Shown here in pieces: positions 14,278-21,440 of a DNA stretch of 31,818 nt (its first letter is position 1; the number at the start of each line of letters is the position of its first letter). Under the pieces are notes generated by a model, which had not been told where the DNA came from, ran no database searches, and saw only the letters and a program-made list of their open reading frames with translations. This DNA is from a virus. The position numbers and the translations under genes are program-made. Where the stretch lies: positions 1 through 31,818 of the IMG/VR virus record IMGVR_UViG_3300005253_000331; one strand, written 5' to 3'.

Positions 14278-14574
14278 ATGGGAAGTATTTATTCTGGCAG
14301 TGGTGGGTTTGTAGGTGCAGAGACGAAGACGATTCACAAAGGGAAAGGGTCGTTGATAAGTATGATAGTCAGCCACAATTCCTACTACATCAAAACTGTA
14401 ACCGTGTATGACAGTCTATCGGCTTCGGGATTGGTGTTGATGAGATTGAAGGTAGCGCCGGAAAGATCGCCATTTTACGTTATATTCCCCTCGAAGTACC
14501 GGCCTCGCTTCAACACTGGTCTGACTGTGGCTGCAGGGGATTGTGACGTGGTGGTGATCGCTACAGGGGTTTGA
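14278..14574 (+). CDS. Small beta-rich protein, probable virion component
   Basis: A 98-residue protein beginning MGSIYSGSGGFVGAETKTIH, with strands LISMIVSHNSYYIKTVTVYD and GDCDVVVIATGV. There is no cysteine cluster, membrane segment or catalytic motif. It is packed between small genes with gaps of 3 bases on both sides. A minor structural role is inferred from position and fold texture only. Confidence 0.6.
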   Translation: MGSIYSGSGGFVGAETKTIHKGKGSLISMIVSHNSYYIKTVTVYDSLSASGLVLMRLKVAPERSPFYVIFPSKYRPRFNTGLTVAAGDCDVVVIATGV

Positions 14575-14577
14575 TAG

Positions 14578-14913
14578 ATGCCCTTACAGGAAAAGCAGTT
14601 AGGACAATCACGGCCAACGGGCACGACAGTAGTATCGCTGTATTCGCCGGGTGCATCTATTACGGGAATAATTACTTCGATCATTATTTGCAATCAATCG
14701 GGGGTGTCTGCGGCTTACAGGATATTTTTGGATGATGATGGTGCGGTCTATGACGAGAGTACGGCATTGTTTTGGGATATAGTTATAGCTGGTGAAGCAA
14801 CCCACGTGGTAGAGGCACGACTGCCCATGAATGATGAGGATGGGAACCTGGCAGTGAGGTCGGATACCGGAAATGCGCTGACGTTTACGGCCCTCGGGAA
14901 AGAAATAACATGA
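14578..14913 (+). CDS. Small beta-sandwich-like protein, probable virion component
   Basis: A 111-residue protein (TTVVSLYSPGASITGIITSI, ICNQSGVSAAYRIFLDDDG, HVVEARLPMNDEDGNLAVRS). Its pattern resembles small stopper-like or decoration proteins of environmental phages. It shares general texture with the preceding gene but not recognisable identity. The stop overlaps the next ATG by ATGA. Confidence 0.6.
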   Translation: MPLQEKQLGQSRPTGTTVVSLYSPGASITGIITSIIICNQSGVSAAYRIFLDDDGAVYDESTALFWDIVIAGEATHVVEARLPMNDEDGNLAVRSDTGNALTFTALGKEIT

Positions 14914-15050
14914 AAACACTGAGAGTTAGATCGTATATTGCCTGGTACGATTTTTGGGTAGGGGCCTATTACGATCGGGATAAAAAAGTTCTTTATCTTT
15001 GCCCTCTGCCGATGTGTGTATTTAAAATCTGGATTGTAGGATACCCATGA
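14910..15050 (+). CDS. 46-residue conserved phage microprotein (WYDFWVG family)
   Basis: A very short gene: MKTLRVRSYIAWYDFWVGAY, then YDRDKKVLYLCPLPMCVFKI and a short end. The core pattern (WYDFWVG...YxD...LYxCPLPM) is one I recognise from many phages and prophages, always tiny and uncharacterised. It overlaps the previous stop and the next start by ATGA on both sides, so it sits in a translationally coupled chain. The composition (Trp, Tyr, Cys) suggests a compact protein, perhaps a clamp or inhibitor. Function unknown. Confidence 0.75.
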   Translation: MKTLRVRSYIAWYDFWVGAYYDRDKKVLYLCPLPMCVFKIWIVGYP

Positions 15051-15724
15051 CCACAAGACAAGATTTACGTAGCTTGATAAGAAGGAGGTTGGGAGATTTG
15101 CTGGCGCCGGTGGGTTTTTCGGACATGCAGATCAACCAGTGGGTCGTAGATTCAATTGCGGAATACTCGAAGCATTTCCCCAGAACTTTGACAACCACGA
15201 TCAGCACAACGGCCGATGACAGAAAATACGATCTACCTGAGGATTATATTGGTGCCCTCAGCGTGGAGTACCCGACTGGCGAAGATCCACCTGCGTATTT
15301 GCTGCATCGTGAGTACACACACGCAAACTTTTGGCAGGTAGATGGATATTACAGTGTGGTAAAGCGTGACGATGGCACCGACGTCGATGAACTGTGGATG
15401 AGCAAGAAGCCTGGTGCAGGCGAAACCATTACGATGATGTATCACGGGAACCATGATTACCTGGATGCGGATGCGGATGTCTGCACCGTGCCGGATAATC
15501 ACATTGAATTGTTGGTATTGTTTGTGCGTTGGCTGGCCAATCAAGAAATAGCTTCGACTGAAGCAAGGGAACCGGATCCTACTTCGCTGAACATAAATAC
15601 CATGGAGCTGAACACCTTCAGGGCTGAGCGTGCCTATAGAAACCGGCTGAAGGAATACAGGTTAGCTGCCGGCAAGAGCGTGCAGGTGCGCTGGGCGATG
15701 GATAAACATGACTCGGTTTATTAG
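15047..15724 (+). CDS. Head-to-tail connector / adaptor protein candidate
   Basis: A 225-residue protein whose N terminus (RQDLRSLIRRRLGDLLAPVG, then INQWVVDSIAEYSKHFPR) is the helical pattern of phage head-completion and adaptor proteins, followed by beta strands (DRKYDLPEDYIGALSVEYP, LWMSKKPGAGETITMMYHG) and a C-terminal helix (FRAERAYRNRLKEYRLAAGK). Such proteins form a ring under the portal to close the DNA channel and receive the tail. It overlaps the microprotein upstream by ATGA. With no tape measure or tube genes nearby, it may bind the short tail directly. Confidence 0.65.
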   Translation: MTTRQDLRSLIRRRLGDLLAPVGFSDMQINQWVVDSIAEYSKHFPRTLTTTISTTADDRKYDLPEDYIGALSVEYPTGEDPPAYLLHREYTHANFWQVDGYYSVVKRDDGTDVDELWMSKKPGAGETITMMYHGNHDYLDADADVCTVPDNHIELLVLFVRWLANQEIASTEAREPDPTSLNINTMELNTFRAERAYRNRLKEYRLAAGKSVQVRWAMDKHDSVY

Positions 15725-15726
15725 GT

Positions 15727-15767
15727 ATCGGGTAATCAGGTAATTAGGTAATCAGGTAATCAGGTAA
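15727..15767. repeat. GGTAATCA-type 8-bp tandem repeat, block 1
   Basis: About five copies of GGTAATCA with small variants (GGTATCG, GGTAATTA) directly after the connector stop. Related words occur at 12779-12793 and in block 2 at 16561-16591. The rest of the gap to 15877 is AT-rich, with a GGAGAGGT ribosome site before the next gene. Confidence 0.85.
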
Positions 15768-15877
15768 TAAATGTTGTAGTTTTTGAATATATACGGATGA
15801 TCATCAAATTTACGGATATGATTGGCCAATCGAGTAAAGAATTGACAATCTACATTGCATTTTTGGAGAGGTAGACG

Positions 15878-16558
15878 ATGACAAAAACGCATTTATATGA
15901 ATTGATCTTGGGGCTGGTGTCAGCAGGAAAATTGAACACGGTGACAGGAACTGCTGCGATTGCTTTTGGTATTTCAAACACAGTAACTGGGGATGCTGCA
16001 ATCGGGTTGGGCAACTGGAACACCGCGGACGGGAACTACGGGTTAGCGATTGGCTATAACAACATTGCGACTGGTGTGGTGAGCCTGGCGTTGGGTCAGG
16101 CGGCGGTGACAAGGATACAGCGAACCACAAACATATGCCCACCAATCATAAACCGAAAGGATGATGGGGAGTCTTCTGCTATCGCCTGGGAGTCGTTCTG
16201 CGGGGTGGAAGTGGTGATCATGAGTAAAGAGATAGATTTGGAGGCAGTAGCGGATCAGACCATTAATCTTTACTCTGGGTGTCGTTTCTTCGTAAACGAG
16301 GTTGGGTTGATCGTGACCTCGGCGAACACGGTAACTGATCAACCTACGGTGAGGGCTGGATATACAGGGACGCTGGCGGGGTTGCTGGCTGCGGTGCAAA
16401 CGACTGGGCTGACGGCTGCGGGTCATCGTCAACGATTCACCACAATGGTGACTTCAGCGGGACAAACTACACTTACGGCCGGGGTGACTGTCGTAGCAAC
16501 TGCAACAACTATGCTCGGGCGATTCTATTGGAAGGGATTGCTGGTGGAGAATGAATAA
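15878..16558 (+). CDS. Fibre protein with YadA/Hia-like head repeats
   Basis: A 226-residue protein. Residues about 18-72 contain four to five repeats of the trimeric-adhesin head type (NTVTGTAAIAFGISNTVTGD, AAIGLGNWNTADGNYGLAIG, YNNIATGVVSLALGQ), which fold as a left-handed beta roll in a trimer. The C-terminal 140 residues are beta-rich and could form a distal knob (SCRFF-like strands, TTMVTSAGQTTLTAGVTVVA). It probably acts in receptor binding as a short trimeric fibre. It is flanked on both sides by GGTAATCA repeats. Confidence 0.7.
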   Translation: MTKTHLYELILGLVSAGKLNTVTGTAAIAFGISNTVTGDAAIGLGNWNTADGNYGLAIGYNNIATGVVSLALGQAAVTRIQRTTNICPPIINRKDDGESSAIAWESFCGVEVVIMSKEIDLEAVADQTINLYSGCRFFVNEVGLIVTSANTVTDQPTVRAGYTGTLAGLLAAVQTTGLTAAGHRQRFTTMVTSAGQTTLTAGVTVVATATTMLGRFYWKGLLVENE

Positions 16559-16560
16559 AT

Positions 16561-16594
16561 CAGGTAATCAGGTAATCAGGTAATCAGGTATCAG
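16561..16594. repeat. GGTAATCA-type 8-bp tandem repeat, block 2
   Basis: Three perfect CAGGTAAT units and a shortened fourth, immediately after the stop of the fibre gene. With block 1 it brackets that gene. Confidence 0.85.
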
Positions 16595-16611
16595 TAAGTG
16601 AGGATGTGATA

Positions 16612-16812
16612 ATGGAATGTCCGATCAAACCGCTGTTCGAACAGGTGGTAGAGGATGGCACCGCATTTATCAAATCGCTGAGAGAACTAAGAGTACAAAT
16701 GGATGAATGTACGAGTTGTAAGTATGATTCTAATTGTGCGATCAGGAAGGAATTCCACGTGCAAATAAATGCGGCCATATTGGAAGTTTGTGAGGAATGG
16801 GGGTTGATGTGA
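16612..16812 (+). CDS. Small Cys-rich protein upstream of the terminase
   Basis: A 66-residue protein started at ATG 16612 (AGGA about eight bases upstream; the in-frame GTG at 16606 is too close to the site). Cysteines at the start (MECP) and in CTSCKYDSNC could bind a metal. The rest is helical. It precedes the packaging genes and could be a small DNA-binding or packaging accessory. Its stop overlaps the start proposed for the next small gene. Confidence 0.55.
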   Translation: MECPIKPLFEQVVEDGTAFIKSLRELRVQMDECTSCKYDSNCAIRKEFHVQINAAILEVCEEWGLM

Positions 16813-17063
16813 CTGAAGATGATCTGGAAGCTGCCCTAATAGCTGCCAAGCCGAAACACGTAATTGATCTACTTCGGATGGACATAAAGGGGTGTGATGG
16901 GTCTTTTGGCTTTGCTCAAGTCTTGGCTGGCGGGGTGATTATGTATGAGCGAACTGATAAAAACGTTGAAGCGAATTATAAGAAGTGTGGTTTTGTTTGC
17001 TCAACACGCTTCGGGTCTGAAATTGAGAAAGTACCAGGAGGATGTTGCATTAGCGGTAGTTGA
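16809..17063 (+). CDS. Doubtful small gene overlapping the terminase start
   Basis: An 84-residue frame from GTG 16809 (or 88 from ATG 16797). Its first 50 residues (TEDDLEAALIAAKPKHVIDL, then KGCDGSFGFAQVLAGGVIMY) look like real protein. Its last 40 residues lie inside the terminase gene in another frame and look less natural. It could be a true gene whose end overlaps by 119 bases, or an older gene extended by loss of its stop. It is in the usual place of a small terminase, but I see no helix-turn-helix. Confidence 0.45.
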   Translation: MTEDDLEAALIAAKPKHVIDLLRMDIKGCDGSFGFAQVLAGGVIMYERTDKNVEANYKKCGFVCSTRFGSEIEKVPGGCCISGS

Positions 17064-18477
17064 TTCTGTGATCAATAAACGGGGGTTGTCGATAGTGGTT
17101 GTGTTTCCGAGGCAGAGCGGGAAAAACGAATTACAGGCGCAGATAGAAACTTATCTGCTGACGTTGTTATCTCAACTAGATACCGAAATAGTAAAAATAT
17201 CCCCGACCTGGAAGCCTCAGACGTTAAATGCGATGAGGAGACTAGAGCGAGTATTGGATAAGAACCTGATAGTACACGACGTTGGATGGAATAAAGAATC
17301 AGGTTACATATATAAGGTGGGGAAGGCTAGAATATTTTTTCTGTCTGGTGGTCCTGCGGCGTCTATTGTGGGGGCGACGGCATCGACTCTGCTGGAAGTA
17401 GACGAGGCTCAGGACATATTAATTGCCAAGTATGATAAAGAGATGGCACCAATGGCTGCCAGCACGAACGCTACGAGGGTGTTTTGGGGCACAGCCTGGA
17501 CTAGCAAGACTCTGCTGGCCAGGGAGATGAGGGCGGCAAGAAAGGCTGAGATGAGAGATGGGATAAGGCGTGTGTTCAAGTTGGATGCTGACGAAGTAGC
17601 TGAAGAGGTGCCTGCATATGGTAACTACGTGGCTGAACAGGTGGCGAAATTGGGAAGGAATCATCCAATGGTAAAGACTCAATACTACTCTGAGGAAATC
17701 GACGCTGAAGGTGGTATGTTCCCGCTGGCTAGAATGGCAATGATGCAGGGTAATCATTTGCCAAGCAATGCACCGAAAGATGATAGTTTGTATGCGCTGC
17801 TGGTGGACGTTGCTGGAGAAGACGAGGGGGTAGGCGATGATGGTGACATCGATTCGCTGGTGAATAGGAGAAGAGATAGTACTGCGGTAACGGTTGTCGA
17901 AGTGGACCTGTTAACCCTGGACGATGAATTGATAAACGCTCCTACTTACCGGGTGGTTCAACGTCACGAATGGGTGGGCATAAAACACACGAAACTATAT
18001 GGAAAGATAAAGGCCCTATTCGAACACTGGAAGGCGTCTTATATTGTGGTGGATGCTACGGGTGTTGGAACTGGTTTGTATTCTTTCCTCGATTCTGCGC
18101 TTCCTGGATCAGTAATACCATACGTGTTCACTTCGAAGAGTAAATCAGATTTGGGGTGGGGCTTTCTGGCGGTGATCGAAACCGGAAGGTATAAAGAATA
18201 TAAGGGATCAGGGGATGAGGATAGAGAAGCTGCGAGAATTCAGAAAGTGTTTTGGATGCAGGTGGAGAATTGTCAGAGCAGGGTACTGGATGGGCCGGGG
18301 AAGCTGATGCGGTGGGGGGTGCCTGATGGGACTCGGGATGTGGGGACCGGAAACCTGGTACATGATGACATGCTTATTTCGGCTGCTATGTGTTGGGTGC
18401 TGGATGATGAAACCTGGGGGATGGCTAAAAGTATGGTGATTGATGCTGTGGATCCACTGCAGGACCTTGAATTTTGA
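16945..18477 (+). CDS. terL: Large terminase subunit (packaging ATPase-nuclease)
   Basis: A 510-residue motor that pumps DNA into the head and cuts it. ATPase part: Walker A FPRQSGKNE (residues 54-62), Walker B LLEVDEAQ (149-156, D153/E154), and a motif III-like WGTAWTS. RNase H-fold nuclease part: acidic residues in YALLVDVAGEDEG (D288), YIVVDATGVGTG (D370) and VHDDMLISAA (D474/D475). All key motifs are present, and the length is normal. The start ATG 16945 lies inside the preceding small frame. It is the last plus-strand gene; the dyad array follows within 110 bases. Confidence 0.9.
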   Translation: MSELIKTLKRIIRSVVLFAQHASGLKLRKYQEDVALAVVDSVINKRGLSIVVVFPRQSGKNELQAQIETYLLTLLSQLDTEIVKISPTWKPQTLNAMRRLERVLDKNLIVHDVGWNKESGYIYKVGKARIFFLSGGPAASIVGATASTLLEVDEAQDILIAKYDKEMAPMAASTNATRVFWGTAWTSKTLLAREMRAARKAEMRDGIRRVFKLDADEVAEEVPAYGNYVAEQVAKLGRNHPMVKTQYYSEEIDAEGGMFPLARMAMMQGNHLPSNAPKDDSLYALLVDVAGEDEGVGDDGDIDSLVNRRRDSTAVTVVEVDLLTLDDELINAPTYRVVQRHEWVGIKHTKLYGKIKALFEHWKASYIVVDATGVGTGLYSFLDSALPGSVIPYVFTSKSKSDLGWGFLAVIETGRYKEYKGSGDEDREAARIQKVFWMQVENCQSRVLDGPGKLMRWGVPDGTRDVGTGNLVHDDMLISAAMCWVLDDETWGMAKSMVIDAVDPLQDLEF

Positions 18478-18815
18478 TATTGGGATGTGTGACTGTCCGG
18501 ATTTGTGACCAACCTGGCCGGTCACGTTATCAAAAGGTCACAGGGGGGGAAAGTGTGAATGATCCCCGAACGTTGACAGCCGGTCGGTCACGTTTTTGTG
18601 ACAGTGCTGCTCTTGGGATTGAGCAGGTTGACACGCTTTATATGTGACAAGCCCAGGGGTGTGGTGTAGCGCTGAGTCACATTTGTGACATGGCCAGGCT
18701 CAGCTACGATCGATGGGTCACGCTTATGTGACAGGGCTCAGCAGGGGGATGCTCGAGGCGTCACGTTTCTTGGGGTGTGACATGACCGGCGGTGGAGCTG
18801 ATCGAGGCGTCACGT
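18478..18815. repeat. Array of GTCAC/GTGAC dyads (dispersed repeat, locus B)
   Basis: Six dyads begin at 18587, 18630, 18676, 18717, 18760 and 18809, spaced 41-49 bp. The best are GTCACGTTTTTGTGAC (18587-18602), GTCACATTTGTGAC (from 18676) and GTCACGCTTATGTGAC (from 18717). Between them are related words such as GCTCGAGGCG, CAGGGCTCAGC and ATCGAGGCG. The first unit is preceded by GTGTGAATGATCC and followed by ACAGTGCTGCTCTTGGG, shared with loci A and C. The array separates the late operon from the convergent early operon and runs into the last codons of the cytosine methyltransferase. It could be an origin, partition, packaging or operator site. Confidence 0.85.
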
Positions 18816-19561
18816 TTGCGGCGTCGCTCTAGGCGTTTGCGACATGCGGGAGTAGCTGATAGTTGCCTCCCGGTTAATCTGCGTCCACATCCACATGCAC
18901 AGAGTCGTACATCGGTGTGCAGAATGTGAGCATCTAACACGGAGCGCGCAATAACTTGGGCCATGGGGATAGGCACGCCATTGCCAACTGCGGCGTAACG
19001 TGCGGCGATTGATAACCCCGGAAAGGTAGTGGATCGGGGGAGACCTTGAGCGGCGCAAAAATCAGACCATGAGCGCCGGTTAGCTTTTTTACCCTCACTG
19101 GCCAGGCAAATGGGTACGGCATGGCCATAGGGTTTTTGGCGTTTGGGGATGATAACGAAGCCACTCTTACTGCCGAACTGGAAATGTCTGAGCCTGGATT
19201 GTCTCATTCCGCATTCACGGGCGTTGAGGTCGAAGCGCTGAACGTGATAGCCCGGGACTGTGATATCTGGTACTGTGGGTACATTCTCAAGCAAAAACCA
19301 TTCAGGGAAGGCTTCTAGGACCACACGTCGGAATTCGGCGAGCATATTGTCACTGTAATCCGTGGGTGTACGGGTTAATGTGCTGAAATCCTGGCAGGGG
19401 CTGCCGGCAATGACGCCGTCGAAGATCGAACCAGGCGGATGAAAGGTGCGGATATCACATCCCCAAAGCAAATCAGGACCACGGACCACACAGTAGCCCT
19501 CTGCTTCGAAGCCTCGGCCAAGGAGATCAATGCCGGGAAATATAGAAAGGATGAGTTTCAT
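18761..19561 (-). CDS. DNA cytosine-5 methyltransferase with C-terminal Cys motif
   Basis: A 266-residue protein (start ATG 19561; an upstream TTG at 19573 overlaps the previous stop and is possible). Conserved motifs in order: the SAM-binding start LILSIFPGIDLLGRGF, motif IV GSPCQDFS with catalytic C56, motif VI LLENVPT, motif VIII ECGMRQSRLRHFQFG and motif X YAAVGNGVPIPMAQ. It transfers methyl to C5 of cytosine in an unknown site, probably to shield phage DNA. After the enzyme comes CACGCGRRLTGRQLSATPAC, then RKRLERRRKR: a four-Cys plus basic tail that may bind metal and DNA. The last 18 codons lie in the dyad array, so the tail may have grown by extension into it. It is the last gene of the leftward operon. 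Confidence 0.88.
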   Translation of the reverse strand: MKLILSIFPGIDLLGRGFEAEGYCVVRGPDLLWGCDIRTFHPPGSIFDGVIAGSPCQDFSTLTRTPTDYSDNMLAEFRRVVLEAFPEWFLLENVPTVPDITVPGYHVQRFDLNARECGMRQSRLRHFQFGSKSGFVIIPKRQKPYGHAVPICLASEGKKANRRSWSDFCAAQGLPRSTTFPGLSIAARYAAVGNGVPIPMAQVIARSVLDAHILHTDVRLCACGCGRRLTGRQLSATPACRKRLERRRKRDASISSTAGHVTPQET

Positions 19562-19569
19562 GAGTGAAT

Positions 19570-20064
19570 TCAAGCTGGACGGAGATATTTAATGGAGTAT
19601 ATATTTTCTAAACGATGAAACAAGATTCTGCCAATGTCTATAAGTTTCTTGTCTGGTATCTTATGTTGGTGCAGCCTGGGGGCCTCTTTCTTGAAACGCA
19701 TTCCAGGGATATTCCCAGTATCTAAAAACCTGATCCAACCGGCGTATTCTGGTGGTTCAATGTCGAAATCACAGGTAACGAACCAGAAATAGTTTGGCCG
19801 TCGCTTCCAACCTCCTCCCGGGTGTAGGAACATGTGATGCTTTGAGCGCTTACAGATAAAATCTGCTCTGTAATCAGCCATAGATCGCTTGATTTCGAAT
19901 TCATGAACAAATCGAGCACGCGTGACACTGGCTAAATCACATTCCCATGGTGTAGGCCAGTAAATAACCTTTGTGTTAGGCACAGCGATAATGTGTTGCC
20001 TTGCATAAAGAACATATTGCATTAGAAGCGCTTGTACTTGATGTTCTGTCAATTTGCTGGTCAT
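19570..20064 (-). CDS. PD-(D/E)XK nuclease-like protein (MmcB-like pattern)
   Basis: A 164-residue protein started at ATG 20064, which overlaps the upstream stop by ATGA. Core: ECDLASVTRARFVHEFEIKR, with D43 and E57-x-K59 as the PD-(D/E)XK triad, followed by SMADYRADF. The same order is seen in MmcB-type repair proteins and in phage relatives. Later parts (NYFWFVTCDF) fit the remaining strands. It may cut or process DNA, or act together with the PAPS-reductase-like and methyltransferase products it is coupled to. Activity is inferred from residues only. Confidence 0.65.
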   Translation of the reverse strand: MTSKLTEHQVQALLMQYVLYARQHIIAVPNTKVIYWPTPWECDLASVTRARFVHEFEIKRSMADYRADFICKRSKHHMFLHPGGGWKRRPNYFWFVTCDFDIEPPEYAGWIRFLDTGNIPGMRFKKEAPRLHQHKIPDKKLIDIGRILFHRLENIYSIKYLRPA

Positions 20065-20909
20065 GAATGACAATAACCTCCGCACATCAGGGGGAGCTGC
20101 TTACCTTTTCTTTCCCTCTTGGCGTCGGCTTCGAGGGGGGCGTCTTCGAGAGGAGTAGCGTTGTATTTGTAGATGTAAAGGGAGTCTGCTGTTGACGCTC
20201 CTCGGTCTGCCAGTGGGTTGTTGCGGTTCTTCCGATCGAAGTTAATTGAGTCGTGCCACTCCGGTGGATCGTTGTCTCTCATGTGTATCCACTCGGACGG
20301 CAGGCGGTAGGGACAAATAACACAGGATGACTTAATGGGGACTGGCAAGTAGAGAGCCTCAAGATACCGTGTGCAATCTAACCTGGTGAGGCGATGTTCC
20401 AATAATGGCCAACGATGTACCATGAACTGGAGAAGGGAGTCTTTCATGCGTTCGGTTTCGTCCCAGGTGATGCCAAGCCAAAGCTCCACAGAGTTCATAG
20501 GTGGGTGGGGTGGGACGCTGGTAGGGTACCCCATGATCTGTCTTATTCTGCGCTTGATGGGGTCGATCTTGAAATGTCTGGTGCACTGTCTGTGAAGTGG
20601 GCCTCCGGTGTCGGTCCAAAACGGGATGTGTATGTGTTCTTCGGCGCCTAGCTTACGGATGGACCCAACAGAAACTACTTCGACTCGCTGCCCTCGATCA
20701 CGTAGCCACTTTATGTAAAACTGTTGTACCTCATAAGTGCGTCTTCGTTCCCACATAGTATCTGCCATGATGATCAGGTCCAAAGGTTCAAGTTCCCCAA
20801 GGGCTGACATAACAGCCAGTACGGTGGATTGGCGCCCGCATCCCCAGGATAGAGCACGGAAAACAGGATCTGGGAGGGCTTCGAAGGTGCGGTATAGGGG
20901 AGTGGTCAT
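20061..20909 (-). CDS. PAPS-reductase/ATP-pyrophosphatase-like protein
   Basis: A 282-residue protein. The PP-loop SWGCGRQSTV (residues 21-30) is the nucleotide-binding signature of PAPS reductases and DndC-like proteins. It is followed by LDLIIMADTMWE and by RQCTRHFKIDPIKRRIR (C109). Near the end of the domain is KSSCVICPYR (C196, C199), so C109, C179, C196 and C199 may hold an iron-sulfur cluster. Family members activate a substrate by adenylation and often move sulfur. Phage members are widespread but uncharacterised. No good ribosome site precedes ATG 20909; a 19-bp palindrome (20920-20938) lies there instead. Genes downstream overlap by ATGA, suggesting joint function in DNA modification. 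Confidence 0.72.
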   Translation of the reverse strand: MTTPLYRTFEALPDPVFRALSWGCGRQSTVLAVMSALGELEPLDLIIMADTMWERRRTYEVQQFYIKWLRDRGQRVEVVSVGSIRKLGAEEHIHIPFWTDTGGPLHRQCTRHFKIDPIKRRIRQIMGYPTSVPPHPPMNSVELWLGITWDETERMKDSLLQFMVHRWPLLEHRLTRLDCTRYLEALYLPVPIKSSCVICPYRLPSEWIHMRDNDPPEWHDSINFDRKNRNNPLADRGASTADSLYIYKYNATPLEDAPLEADAKRERKGKQLPLMCGGYCHS

Positions 20910-20919
20910 GGTGTATTGG

Positions 20920-20938
20920 TAGTCTAATTATTAGACTA
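20920..20938. promoter_or_regulatory. Perfect 19-bp palindrome upstream of the PAPS-reductase-like gene
   Basis: TAGTCTAAT, a central T, then ATTAGACTA. It begins 10 bases before the ATG on the transcribed strand and ends at the stop codon of the upstream gene. It could bind a dimeric regulator or control translation as an RNA hairpin over the ribosome site. The core word GTCTAA/TTAGAC also recurs inside the initiator-like gene. Confidence 0.6.
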
Positions 20939-21238
20939 TATCTTGAGGCGCATCTGTGAAGGCCAGGCTGATTTTAGGTAATAGCGGAAGGATGATTCTG
21001 ATTCTATATGCTTGGGCGCTACACTGGCCATCGGATAGGGCCAGTTTTTGAGAATAGTATGCCATTCTGTATCACTTGGAAAAACCAATACTCTGGATAT
21101 TTGCAGATGGGTCTTTTCAGTGGTGACAAGGACGTCGACCTTTAAGCCGTTGGGGAGATGGGTAGAGGATTTTACTCCTGGTGTTGACTCGGCTTGGATT
21201 AACAGATTGCCTAGAATGAATTGTAGTTTGGAGATCAT
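20936..21238 (-). CDS. Unknown early protein
   Basis: A 100-residue protein (MISKLQFILGNLLIQAESTP; VFPSDTEWHTILKNWPYPM; ending in basic residues). Mixed alpha/beta appearance, no motif recognised. Its start overlaps the stop of the upstream gene by ATGA, which supports translation and coupling. Confidence 0.6.
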   Translation of the reverse strand: MISKLQFILGNLLIQAESTPGVKSSTHLPNGLKVDVLVTTEKTHLQISRVLVFPSDTEWHTILKNWPYPMASVAPKHIESESSFRYYLKSAWPSQMRLKI

Positions 21239-21435
21239 GATTGTGCTACTTTTTCTAAACGGTAAACGTCTCCTGCATGCACAATGGTGGTAATGATGGT
21301 GCGATTATTATCAATGTGGGCGATGCAGAACCAAACATACTGGGACTTATCATCCAGGATGAAATTTATTGCAGCCTGTTCGTCGGAAAATGTACCCATT
21401 TCGATGTACGAACCTACGGTGTATACGGTGAACAT
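21235..21435 (-). CDS. Small unknown early protein
   Basis: A 66-residue protein. I choose ATG 21435 (MFTVYTVGSYIEMGTFSDEQ) because AAAGGAT lies eight bases upstream. A longer frame from 21468 would overlap the methyltransferase. The sequence suggests a small alpha/beta fold (AAINFILDDKSQYVWFCIAH). It begins 5 bases after the methyltransferase stop and overlaps the next gene by ATGA. Confidence 0.6.
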   Translation of the reverse strand: MFTVYTVGSYIEMGTFSDEQAAINFILDDKSQYVWFCIAHIDNNRTIITTIVHAGDVYRLEKVAQS

Positions 21436-21440
21436 ATTGT

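Noticed and set aside
15727-16594. CRISPR array from short repeats
   Set aside because: Units are 8 bp and contiguous, without spacers of constant length, and there are no cas genes.
18587-18815. CRISPR-like reading of the regularly spaced dyads
   Set aside because: The conserved part is only about 16 bp and degenerate, spacers resemble each other, and there are no cas genes; a binding-site array fits better.
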